Positions 1 through 5,868 of a DNA stretch of 10,709 nucleotides are shown in pieces; positions within the stretch are counted from its first letter, which is position 1; the number at the start of each line of letters is the position of its first letter. The position numbers and the translations under genes were made by a program. The stretch lies in contig WLGC01000014.1 of the NCBI GenBank assembly GCA_009703465.1, positions 1 through 10,709 of the forward strand. Direction: 5' to 3'. The notes under the pieces are model-generated. The model had not been told where the DNA came from and searched no databases. It saw nothing but the letters and a program-made list of their open reading frames with translations. This stretch comes from Actinomycetota bacterium (GTDB taxonomy: Bacteria; Actinomycetota; Actinomycetes; Actinomycetales; Microbacteriaceae).

Positions 1-1
1 A

Positions 2-61
2 CCTTCTAAAGAGCAAAAGTTGATTACTGAATTAGAACAGCGAAACTGGCGACTGGTTTAA
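2..61 (+). CDS. 3' end of an unidentified upstream gene (partial)
   Basis: An open frame runs from the window edge to a TAA at 59-61, giving a 19-residue C-terminus (PSKEQKLITELEQRNWRLV). The charged, helix-like tail and the TAATG junction with cmk, where stop and start share one base, suggest a real gene translationally coupled to cmk. In actinobacteria the gene before cmk is commonly prephenate dehydrogenase (tyrA) or the pseudouridine synthase rluB of the scpA-scpB-rluB cluster. That identification rests on synteny only, because too little protein is visible to recognise a family. Confidence 0.6.
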   Translation, partial: PSKEQKLITELEQRNWRLV

Positions 62-726
62 TGTCACCGATAATTGTCGCTATTGATGGACCAGCCGGTT
101 CTGGAAAATCATCGGTAAGTAAACAGGTTGCTAGGGAATTAAAATTTGGCTACCTAGATACCGGTGCTGCATATCGCGCGCTTGCCTGGGCTTGTCTAAA
201 CTTGCCAGATTTCACTGTGGCTAGTTTGGAGGCTCGAGATTTGGCCAAGGACTTCAACTATTCAATATCAACTGACCCAGATGATTTCTGGGTAAAGCTG
301 GACTCCCGTGATCTCACTCAGGCAATTAGGGAAACTTCAGTTGCTGAGTTTGTAAGTCAGGTGGCTGGAATTCCTCGAGTAAGGGATTTTATGAAAGATT
401 TGACTAGATCCATCATTTCTCAATCGGATCTAGCCGGATTGGTGGTTGAAGGTCGAGATATCACTACGGTGGTTGTGCCTTCGGCTCAAATAAGAATCCT
501 CCTTACTGCCAGTGAAAGCGTTAGACTTGAAAGACGCACGGCGGAGCTTCCAAAGGGGAGCGTTTCCAGCGTTAGGCGTCAAGTAATAGATCGTGACGCC
601 AGCGACTCAAAAGTCGTTGACTTTATGACACCTGCTGCAGGTGTCCAACTCGTGGATACATCTGATCTCAATTTCAACCAGTCGGTTTCGGCCGTTCTGA
701 CTTTGATTGAGAAGGGTCTGTCCTAA
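61..726 (+). CDS. cmk: Cytidylate kinase
   Basis: Cytoplasmic CMP/dCMP kinase, which transfers phosphate from ATP to CMP or dCMP in pyrimidine nucleotide supply and salvage. The 221-residue length is normal for the bacterial family. The P-loop GPAGSGKSS lies at residues 10-18. The family motif LDTGAAYRA (32-40) and the substrate-side VEGRDITTVV (129-138) follow. The lid and C-terminal region carry RRTAELPKG (158-166) and DRDASDSK (177-184), the equivalent of the RD..D motif. The start is the ATG overlapping the previous stop (TAATG); no clear Shine-Dalgarno precedes it, so translation probably depends on coupling. The der start follows nine bases after the stop, the classic actinobacterial cmk-der pair. 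Nothing is truncated or odd. Confidence 0.96.
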   Translation: MSPIIVAIDGPAGSGKSSVSKQVARELKFGYLDTGAAYRALAWACLNLPDFTVASLEARDLAKDFNYSISTDPDDFWVKLDSRDLTQAIRETSVAEFVSQVAGIPRVRDFMKDLTRSIISQSDLAGLVVEGRDITTVVVPSAQIRILLTASESVRLERRTAELPKGSVSSVRRQVIDRDASDSKVVDFMTPAAGVQLVDTSDLNFNQSVSAVLTLIEKGLS

Positions 727-730
727 AGGA
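725..730 (+). promoter_or_regulatory. Ribosome binding site of der
   Basis: AAAGGA overlaps the cmk stop codon and ends five bases before the ATG at 736. It fixes the der start and shows that the two genes are read from one transcript. Confidence 0.6.
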
Positions 731-735
731 CAAGA

Positions 736-2244
736 ATGAACGAAGAAGAATTTCTAGCCGAGCCGGTTGCGCCTGAATTCATCGAACGGCTAAAGAACAT
801 GAGCACCGATGACGAAGAGTCACGTGCCAGAGTTCTGCGTTCCGGTCTGGATGAGTATGACCTTGAAGAGGATGACATTGAAGTTCTAGATTCAGACCTA
901 GACCTTGAAGACGGACACTATTTTCTTCCAGCGCTTCCAGTGCTGGCAATCGTTGGCCGCCCGAATGTCGGCAAGTCAGCGCTAGTAAATCGAATCTTGG
1001 GACGAAGAGAAGCTGTTGTTGAAGACAAGCCAGGTGTTACTAGAGATCGAGTTTCTTATAAGGCTGAATGGAACGAGCGAAAGTTCACCCTAGTTGATAC
1101 TGGTGGCTGGGAGCCGGATGCTAGGGGTATCGATAAGTCGGTAGCCATTCAAGCTGAAATTGCCGTTGAGCTAGCTGATGCAGTCCTATTTGTGGTTGAT
1201 GCCATGGTTGGTGCAACTAGCACTGATGAGCGCGTGGTCAAGATGCTTCGCGCTTCCGGAAAACCGGTTATGTTAGTGGCCAACAAAATTGATGACGTGC
1301 GTCAAGAGCCAGAAGCTGCCAATCTTTGGTCGCTTGGTCTAGGTGAGCCATATCCGGTCTCCGCGGTACACGGTCGTGGAGTTGCTGATCTTCTTGATGC
1401 AACCATGAAGATTTTGCCAAAGATTTCAAATGTCGCAAAAGAAGAAATTGGTGGCCCAAGAAGGGTCGCACTTATCGGTCGTCCCAATGTTGGAAAATCC
1501 TCATTGCTTAATCGAGCGGTTGGTTCTGAGAGAGCTGTGGTTAATGAACTTGCTGGAACTACCCGTGACCCAATTGACGAGCAGGTTGAACTAGGCGGCA
1601 AAGCTTGGCGCTTTGTCGATACTGCCGGAATTAGACGCAGAGTGCATCTTGCTCAGGGAGCTGATTTTTATGCTTCACTCAGAACTGCGGCGGCTCTGGA
1701 GCGCGCTGAGGTGGCTGTGGTGCTATTTGATGTGACTGCACCAATAAGCGAAGCGGATATAAGAATTGTTGATATGGCCCTTGAGTCAGGTCGAGCGCTA
1801 GTACTGGCCTTCAATAAATGGGATGAGCTTGAAGATGAGCGTAGGAAGTACTTAGAACGAGAGATTGAGCAAGATTTAGCCCATGTTGACTGGGCACCGA
1901 GAGTTAACATTTCCGCACTTACTGGTCGCCACATTGAGAAGTTGGTTCCTGCTTTGGAGGTGGCTCTTGACTCTTGGGATCTTCGAATACCAACTGGAAA
2001 ATTGAATGCTTTCATTCAAGAGTTGGCTATGGAGACACCGCACCCGGTGCGCGGCGGCAAGCAACCTAGAATTCTTTTCGCAACTCAGGCAAGTAGCCGA
2101 CCACCTAGATTTGTCTTGTTTACCACCGGCTTCCTAGATCCTGGCTACCGACGCTTTATTACTCGACGACTCAGGGAGACCTATGGTTTTGAAGGTAGCC
2201 CAATAGAAGTTGGTATGAGAGTAAGAGAGAAACGTAAGCGCTAA
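736..2244 (+). CDS. der: Ribosome assembly GTPase Der (EngA)
   Basis: Essential GTPase with two tandem G domains, acting in maturation of the 50S ribosomal subunit in the cytoplasm. The first G domain shows GRPNVGKS (G1, 74-81), DTGGW (G3, 121-125) and NKID (G4, 183-186). The second shows GRPNVGKS (248-255), DTAGI (295-299) and NKWD (360-363). A KH-like C-terminal domain from about residue 415 ends in the basic tail MRVREKRKR. The first 65 residues are a strongly acidic extension (for example [19 protein letters not shown] at 42-60) absent from the E. coli type but common in actinobacterial Der, which explains the length of 502 residues. The start is supported by AAAGGA five bases upstream. 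It forms an operon with cmk; no clear terminator follows. Confidence 0.97.
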   Translation: MNEEEFLAEPVAPEFIERLKNMSTDDEESRARVLRSGLDEYDLEEDDIEVLDSDLDLEDGHYFLPALPVLAIVGRPNVGKSALVNRILGRREAVVEDKPGVTRDRVSYKAEWNERKFTLVDTGGWEPDARGIDKSVAIQAEIAVELADAVLFVVDAMVGATSTDERVVKMLRASGKPVMLVANKIDDVRQEPEAANLWSLGLGEPYPVSAVHGRGVADLLDATMKILPKISNVAKEEIGGPRRVALIGRPNVGKSSLLNRAVGSERAVVNELAGTTRDPIDEQVELGGKAWRFVDTAGIRRRVHLAQGADFYASLRTAAALERAEVAVVLFDVTAPISEADIRIVDMALESGRALVLAFNKWDELEDERRKYLEREIEQDLAHVDWAPRVNISALTGRHIEKLVPALEVALDSWDLRIPTGKLNAFIQELAMETPHPVRGGKQPRILFATQASSRPPRFVLFTTGFLDPGYRRFITRRLRETYGFEGSPIEVGMRVREKRKR

Positions 2245-2271
2245 AGCGTAGGTTTACCCAGACTCTTGACG

Positions 2272-2277
2272 TAAAAT
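2272..2277 (+). promoter_or_regulatory. Candidate -10 box of a leaderless promoter for the CDP-alcohol phosphatidyltransferase gene
   Basis: TAAAAT ends seven bases before the ATG at 2285, so transcription would begin at or next to the start codon. No Shine-Dalgarno is present between them (CGGCAAC), which supports leaderless translation. No convincing -35 is visible at the standard spacing. This places a new transcription unit after der. Confidence 0.5.
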
Positions 2278-2284
2278 CGGCAAC

Positions 2285-2866
2285 ATGGGGACCCAGCAGG
2301 AGTTGAGCTTGAAACAGCAGTTCATGACTCTGCCAAATATATTGAGCATGCTTCGGCTTGCTCTCGTTCCAGTATTTCTATTCTTGCTCCTCACCGAGCG
2401 CTACTTGCTGGCCATCATTGTGTTGGCAATTTCATCGCTGACTGATTATCTGGATGGATACTTTGCCCGAAGGTTTAATCAAGTAACCCGATTAGGTCAA
2501 CTGCTAGATCCGGCCGCTGACAGGCTCTACATTTTTTCAACCCTGGTAGGCCTCAGCGTGACAGGAATAATTCCACTTTGGCTCGCACTAGTAATTATCG
2601 GCCGAGATGTCTTGCTTCTAATTGGCTATCCAATCTTGGCGACTATGGGATATGGACCGCTACCGGTCCACTATCTCGGTAAGGCCGGCACCTTTGCCTT
2701 GCTCTACGCTTTCCCGCTGCTCCTGATGGCATATATTTGGGAGTCCGCGACGTTTATTCTTGAACCTCTGGCTTGGGCATTTGCACTTTGGGGGGTCGGT
2801 TTGTATTGGTGGGCAGGCTATGTGTACCTGCGCCAAGTTTGGGTTCTTGCGAAAAAACGCTCTTAA
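2285..2866 (+). CDS. pgsA: CDP-alcohol phosphatidyltransferase (PgsA family)
   Basis: Integral membrane enzyme that displaces CMP from CDP-diacylglycerol with an alcohol acceptor. The full family signature D-x2-DG-x2-AR-x8-G-x3-D-x3-D is present: D54, D57, G58, A61, R62, G71, D75 and D79; the aspartates hold the catalytic metals. Hydrophobic stretches at about 19-36, 40-52, 86-104, 106-122, 135-151 and 160-182 give roughly six membrane segments, and the length of 193 residues is typical. The place directly before a garA-like gene matches mycobacterial pgsA2 (Rv1822). The exact acceptor (glycerol-3-phosphate for phosphatidylglycerol phosphate, or phosphatidylglycerol for cardiolipin) cannot be read from the sequence, since annotation within this family is often loose. 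The start lacks a Shine-Dalgarno and appears leaderless. Family certain; specific reaction probable only. Confidence 0.9.
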   Translation: MGTQQELSLKQQFMTLPNILSMLRLALVPVFLFLLLTERYLLAIIVLAISSLTDYLDGYFARRFNQVTRLGQLLDPAADRLYIFSTLVGLSVTGIIPLWLALVIIGRDVLLLIGYPILATMGYGPLPVHYLGKAGTFALLYAFPLLLMAYIWESATFILEPLAWAFALWGVGLYWWAGYVYLRQVWVLAKKRS

Positions 2867-2875
2867 AATACCCAT

Positions 2876-2881
2876 TAGGCT
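2876..2881 (+). promoter_or_regulatory. Possible -10 box before the garA-like gene
   Basis: TAGGCT fits the actinobacterial TANNNT pattern and lies just after the pgsA stop. A start near 2888-2890 would leave only a very short leader beginning at the Shine-Dalgarno. No -35 is visible, and the gene could equally be read through from the pgsA promoter. Confidence 0.28.
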
Positions 2882-2889
2882 ATTTCCTT

Positions 2890-2895
2890 GAGGAG
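2890..2895 (+). promoter_or_regulatory. Ribosome binding site that decides the garA-like start
   Basis: GAGGAG is a strong Shine-Dalgarno. Three in-frame starts follow: GTG 2895, GTG 2901 and ATG 2907. The first overlaps the site itself and is excluded. GTG 2901 has a five-base spacing and ATG 2907 an eleven-base spacing, so 2901 is preferred with 2907 as the alternative. Confidence 0.65.
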
Positions 2896-2900
2896 TGGCA

Positions 2901-3359
2901 GTGCAAATGGAACTATCAGAGCAAGGGTACGGGGACTCAGCCGATGAGGTCGAGTCCACGGCTGTTTTTGGCTCGGACCAATTTGCTGAATCAGGAACTG
3001 CCCTAAGCCCTGAAGAGCATCGCGCAATTGAATCCTTACCCTCGGGCTCAGCTTTGCTAATTGTTCAGCGCGGACCGAACGAGGGTTCTAGGTTTCTGCT
3101 AGATCAAGAAATCACTACCGTTGGACGTCACCCAAATGCCGATATCTTCTTGGACGATGTAACTGTTTCTCGTCGCCACGCTGAGTTCTACCGTCACGAA
3201 AAATCTTTTCAAGTAAAGGACCTTGCATCGCTGAACGGTACTTACTTTGATGGTGTTCGAATTGAAGCAGCATTGCTTGAGGATGGCTCTGAAGTTCAAA
3301 TCGGAAAATTCAAACTGACTTTTTATGCCTCAAAGCTAGATTCAGCAGGTGAAAACTAA
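2901..3359 (+). CDS. garA: GarA/OdhI-like FHA-domain regulator
   Basis: Small cytoplasmic phosphothreonine-binding protein. Family members (mycobacterial GarA, corynebacterial OdhI) bind and inhibit 2-oxoglutarate dehydrogenase and affect glutamate enzymes until an N-terminal threonine is phosphorylated by a Ser/Thr kinase, when the FHA domain clamps its own tail. The FHA core is clear: GRHPNADIFL from residue 75, SRRHAEF at 90-96 and LNGTYFDG at 111-118, with the usual phosphate-contacting Arg, Ser and Asn. The acidic N-terminal tail carries ESTAVF (18-23) where GarA and OdhI have ETTSVF, so the first threonine is replaced by serine and the final serine by alanine. At 152 residues it is of family size. 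It sits after the phosphatidyltransferase gene and its stop overlaps the ftsR-like start, as in other actinobacteria. Numbering assumes the GTG start at 2901. Confidence 0.87.
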   Translation: MQMELSEQGYGDSADEVESTAVFGSDQFAESGTALSPEEHRAIESLPSGSALLIVQRGPNEGSRFLLDQEITTVGRHPNADIFLDDVTVSRRHAEFYRHEKSFQVKDLASLNGTYFDGVRIEAALLEDGSEVQIGKFKLTFYASKLDSAGEN

Positions 3360-4069
3360 TGGCTCAGTCAGCAAGAAATGATTCTGGAAAGCTTTCATCA
3401 GTTCGTTCAACCAAACTTTTCAATATCGGGCAAGTATTGAATACTCTGAGTTCAACTTTTCCTGACCTCACGCCATCAAAACTGAGATTCTTAGAAGAAC
3501 AGGGGCTAGTCTCTCCGGCTAGAACTGAATCCGGATATCGAAAATTCACCGAACTACACATCGAGAGAATTCAGATAATTCTTGAACTTCAGCGTGATCA
3601 GTATTTACCTCTAAAGGTAATTAGAAGCTATTTAGCTGATTTAGATGAGGGCAAAAAACCAATGTTGCCTGGCGGCTCGGTTAATCCTCAGCACCTACGG
3701 CAGAGCAGAGATAAGCGCCTGTCACTGATCGAGTTAATTTCTGAGACTGCAATTACAAGTGCCCTAATTCAAGAGGCGCAAGAAGTTGCCCTACTGGGCC
3801 AAGAGCCATTTGACGCTTCAGATCTTGAAATTGCTAGAGCAATCGTTCACTTGCAACGATTTGGTATTCAACCGAGGCATTTAAGAGGTATTAAGGCTTC
3901 GGCCGAACGAGAAATCGGAATTATTGAAGGTGTTGTAGCTCCAGTACTAAGCAAAAATGACACTGCCAGCAGATCAAGAGCCGCTCACTACGCAGCAGAG
4001 ATTGAAAATCAATTCTCAAACATCCGAGCTGAGTTAGTGCGATCGGTGATTGCTCGAATAGACGGCTAA
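3359..4069 (+). CDS. ftsR: FtsR-like MerR-family transcriptional regulator
   Basis: DNA-binding regulator homologous to M. tuberculosis Rv1828 and C. glutamicum FtsR; the latter activates ftsZ and so ties division to growth. The winged helix-turn-helix is at about residues 20-63: FNIGQVLNTL, then the family's TPSKLRFLEEQGLVSP and SGYRKF. The stretch QRDQYLPLKVIRSYL (78-92) is the characteristic FtsR continuation. The remainder, to residue 236, is a C-terminal domain without the cysteine ligands of metal-sensing MerR proteins. The ATG overlaps the garA-like stop in a TAATG junction, so the two are translationally coupled. A small hairpin with a T run follows the stop. Assignment to the FtsR group is confident; the regulon in this organism is inferred. 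Confidence 0.88.
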   Translation: MAQSARNDSGKLSSVRSTKLFNIGQVLNTLSSTFPDLTPSKLRFLEEQGLVSPARTESGYRKFTELHIERIQIILELQRDQYLPLKVIRSYLADLDEGKKPMLPGGSVNPQHLRQSRDKRLSLIELISETAITSALIQEAQEVALLGQEPFDASDLEIARAIVHLQRFGIQPRHLRGIKASAEREIGIIEGVVAPVLSKNDTASRSRAAHYAAEIENQFSNIRAELVRSVIARIDG

Positions 4070-4092
4070 AGCCTTTGATTTCGGGCTTTTTA
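4068..4092 (+). terminator. Weak intrinsic terminator after the ftsR-like gene
   Basis: AAAGCC (4068-4073) pairs with GGCTTT (4084-4089) around a ten-base loop, and the 3' arm runs into TTTTTA. The stem is short, so termination may be partial. It marks the end of the pgsA-garA-ftsR unit. Confidence 0.45.
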
Positions 4093-4127
4093 TGGTGCGA
4101 CACGCCGAAGAATTAAATTAACCTCAC

Positions 4128-4156
4128 TTGGGCAAGAAAACGGCAACAATTAAACC
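4128..4156 (+). promoter_or_regulatory. Possible promoter of the Rv1830-like regulator
   Basis: TTGGGC (4128-4133) and TAAACC (4151-4156) are separated by 17 bases and lie in the 125-base gap between two MerR-family genes. The -10 lacks the final T, so the match is modest. Apart from the terminator, nothing else is visible in this gap. Confidence 0.3.
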
Positions 4157-4182
4157 TGTACTTGAACGTTATGCAAACACCT

Positions 4183-4188
4183 AGGGAA
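4183..4188 (+). promoter_or_regulatory. Ribosome binding site that decides the start of the Rv1830-like regulator
   Basis: AGGGAA ends six bases before the ATG at 4195. The upstream in-frame TTG at 4162 and ATG at 4171 have no comparable site, and the first eleven codons they would add look unlike the family. The ATG at 4195 is therefore taken as the start. Confidence 0.6.
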
Positions 4189-4194
4189 GTGATT

Positions 4195-4743
4195 ATGTCC
4201 ACATCTGAAGACAACACTTCTGCTGCCTATTCCTCTGACATGCTATTTACCGATGGCCTGCCATCGATTGACCCAAAGGTTGGCTATCGAGGAACCTCGG
4301 CAGCAACTGCATGCGGCATCAGCTATCGCCAACTCGACTACTGGGATAGAACAGGTTTGGTTCAGCCAAGCGTCAGGGGAGCGGCCGGATCTGGTTCGCA
4401 GCGACTATACGCATTCCGCGACATTCTTGTTCTAAAACTTGTAAAGCGCCTTCTAGATACCGGAGTTTCACTGCAGCAAATTCGTATTGCTGTTGACCAA
4501 CTTCGTGCAGCGGGCATCAATGATTTAGCGACCATTACTTTGATGTCAGATGGTTCACGTGTTTATCTGTGCACCACTCAGGATGAAGTTATGGATCTTC
4601 TAAGTCGCGGCCAAGGTGTGTTTGGCATTGCCGTTGGACGCGTACTGCGCGAAGTCGAGGCTTCACTAATAAACATCAAGGAAAACAACATCGACGATGT
4701 TGATGAACTTGCAGCAAGGCGACAGGTTCGTAAAGCAATCTAA
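4195..4743 (+). CDS. MerR-family regulator, homologue of mycobacterial Rv1830 (ResR/McdR)
   Basis: DNA-binding regulator of 182 residues. The winged helix-turn-helix region shows GYRG (30-33), YRQLDYWDRTGLVQPS (44-59) and SGSQRLYAFRDILVLK (66-81), then the dimer helix VKRLLDTGVSL. The downstream LMSDGSRVYL and RGQGVFGIAVG stretches match the conserved C-terminal part of Rv1830 as I know it. In mycobacteria that protein influences growth, division and recovery after drug exposure; its role here is inferred by homology. It follows the FtsR-like gene, as in other actinobacteria, but without the bifunctional nuclease gene usually between them. It appears to have its own promoter and ends nine bases from the convergent parA-like gene with no obvious terminator between them. 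Confidence 0.88.
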   Translation: MSTSEDNTSAAYSSDMLFTDGLPSIDPKVGYRGTSAATACGISYRQLDYWDRTGLVQPSVRGAAGSGSQRLYAFRDILVLKLVKRLLDTGVSLQQIRIAVDQLRAAGINDLATITLMSDGSRVYLCTTQDEVMDLLSRGQGVFGIAVGRVLREVEASLINIKENNIDDVDELAARRQVRKAI

Positions 4744-4752
4744 AGCTTTTGG

Positions 4753-5799
4753 CTAGGCCTTGTCTTTATCTTGGTCGGAGTTTTTCTCCAATTCAATGAA
4801 GGCTAAAGCTTCAAGCTGCTCAATCGGAGTCAAAAACTTTGGATCAACTGGTCTACTCGGCTCAGTCGGTAGTTCAGAAATAATTGGTTCGGCATCAGCA
4901 AATTCCATTGGCTTCAGTGATTCCAACTCCAGCACCGCATCTAGGTTTTGACCTCGCATAATCTTGCTGATTCGAGCCATCTTTTTATCAGTCTTATTGC
5001 GACGCTTCTCATTTGGCAGAGCAAATGAAGCCAGAGCAGCCTCGAGGATTTCGTCAAAGATATTTGCCAATTCCCGGGCGTGATCTCCAGGCCAAGTGTG
5101 AATTGGTCGAGCCGCTCCTTGAGCTTGCTGCAGGGTTGCGCGCTCTTCAATTTTTACCGTCATCAGGTTTTCGCGAAACAACTCCTGAAGCTCTTGTGCT
5201 CGATACTCGTGCTCCTTGGACTGCGGCCTCATTCGATTTATGACTACCCCAAGAGCTTCTAGTCGAGGAGTCAGTCCTCTTCGAAGCTCCTCAATTGCGC
5301 GCATTGCGCGATCAGCTGCCACCACCGAGAAAATCGAAGGCTCAGAGACAATCAAGACTCGATCACTTGCCACCCAGGCGGTTCTAGTTAGCCCATTGAT
5401 TGATGGCGGAGTATCAATAATCACCAAATCGTATTCTTTTTCAACTCGACTGAGGGCCTCTTCAAGCTTCCAAACATCCCTGATGGTTGGGTTTGGGGTG
5501 TCGAATTGCAAAGAGCGAGGGCTGCCAATCATTACATCGATGTGCCCTGACTTAACTTTCCCCCAGGTACTCGATACGATTGAACGGTGCACAACGTTGT
5601 GCTTGGGGTTTTGCAGGACATCGGCAACGGTCTCCCTAAATTCACCAAAGGCGCCTAATCCGGTTGACGCATCACACTGTGGATCTAGATCTACAACTAA
5701 AGTGCGAAAACCCCGTGCAAAAGCAGCCGAGGCTAGTCCCAGGGCAACAGTGGTTTTACCCACCCCACCCTTCAGGGAACTAACGCTCATCACATGCAT
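4753..5799 (-). CDS. Orphan ParA-type ATPase with a long C-terminal tail
   Basis: Cytoplasmic deviant-Walker-A ATPase of the ParA/MinD superfamily, whose members form ATP-dependent dimers on DNA or membrane and position cargo. The signature-lysine P-loop KGGVGKTT is at residues 10-17, the A' motif LDPQ at 39-42 region (DLDPQ 37-41) and the Walker B IIDTPP at 127-132. The ATPase core ends near residue 257. The remaining 90 residues are a basic stretch (NEKRRNKTDKK, 263-273), then a charged and proline-containing tail with a second helical piece (IEQLEALAFIELEK). No parB or centromere-like repeat lies next to it, so it is probably not the chromosomal segregation ParA. It is divergent from pyruvate carboxylase. 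The ATG at 5799 lacks a Shine-Dalgarno and follows a -10 box by six bases; an ATG three codons later is the alternative. Confidence 0.9.
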   Translation of the reverse strand: MHVMSVSSLKGGVGKTTVALGLASAAFARGFRTLVVDLDPQCDASTGLGAFGEFRETVADVLQNPKHNVVHRSIVSSTWGKVKSGHIDVMIGSPRSLQFDTPNPTIRDVWKLEEALSRVEKEYDLVIIDTPPSINGLTRTAWVASDRVLIVSEPSIFSVVAADRAMRAIEELRRGLTPRLEALGVVINRMRPQSKEHEYRAQELQELFRENLMTVKIEERATLQQAQGAARPIHTWPGDHARELANIFDEILEAALASFALPNEKRRNKTDKKMARISKIMRGQNLDAVLELESLKPMEFADAEPIISELPTEPSRPVDPKFLTPIEQLEALAFIELEKNSDQDKDKA

Positions 5800-5804
5800 C
5801 TCAA

Positions 5805-5811
5805 TAGGCTA
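5805..5811. promoter_or_regulatory. Symmetric -10 element shared by the divergent parA-like and pyruvate carboxylase genes
   Basis: TAGGCTA reads as TAnnnTA on both strands. On the minus strand TAGCCT ends six bases before the parA-like ATG, giving a leaderless transcript. On the plus strand TAGGCT would start a leader of about 50 bases before pyc. No convincing -35 is seen on either side. The minus-strand use is better supported than the plus-strand use. Confidence 0.45.
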
Positions 5812-5859
5812 CCTTTTTATCAAGGGCGCCATGTAGTCATGTTCGCCAATACGATGCTC

Positions 5860-5865
5860 GAGGGG
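5860..5865 (+). promoter_or_regulatory. Ribosome binding site that decides the pyruvate carboxylase start
   Basis: GAGGGG lies three bases before the ATG at 5869 (five if only GAGG pairs). Starts further upstream, back to 5794, would overlap the divergent parA-like start and the -10 element and add residues not seen in the family. Confidence 0.5.
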
Positions 5866-5868
5866 CCA

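Noticed and set aside
2239..2248. CGCT-AA-AGCG inverted repeat at the end of der as a terminator
   Set aside because: A two-base loop cannot close properly and no T run follows.
2773..3006. Open frame spanning the end of the phosphatidyltransferase gene and the start of the garA-like gene
   Set aside because: It overlaps two well-supported genes in another frame and shows no protein features.
4162..4194. TTG at 4162 or ATG at 4171 as start of the Rv1830-like gene
   Set aside because: No ribosome binding site at proper spacing; AGGGAA fits the ATG at 4195.
4741..4765. Possible bidirectional terminator between the convergent Rv1830-like and ParA-like genes
   Set aside because: There is only the short palindrome AAAGCTTT and a 3-bp GGC/GCC pairing with no real stem, so it is too weak to call.
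5216..5836. Open frame of 206 codons on the plus strand opposite the ParA-like gene
   Set aside because: It mirrors the antisense frame of a clear ATPase with intact motifs, has no ribosome binding site and no recognisable protein features.
5794..5868. Upstream extension of pyruvate carboxylase to an ATG at 5794
   Set aside because: It overlaps the start of the divergent gene and the -10 element, adds 25 residues unlike the family, and a ribosome binding site supports 5869.
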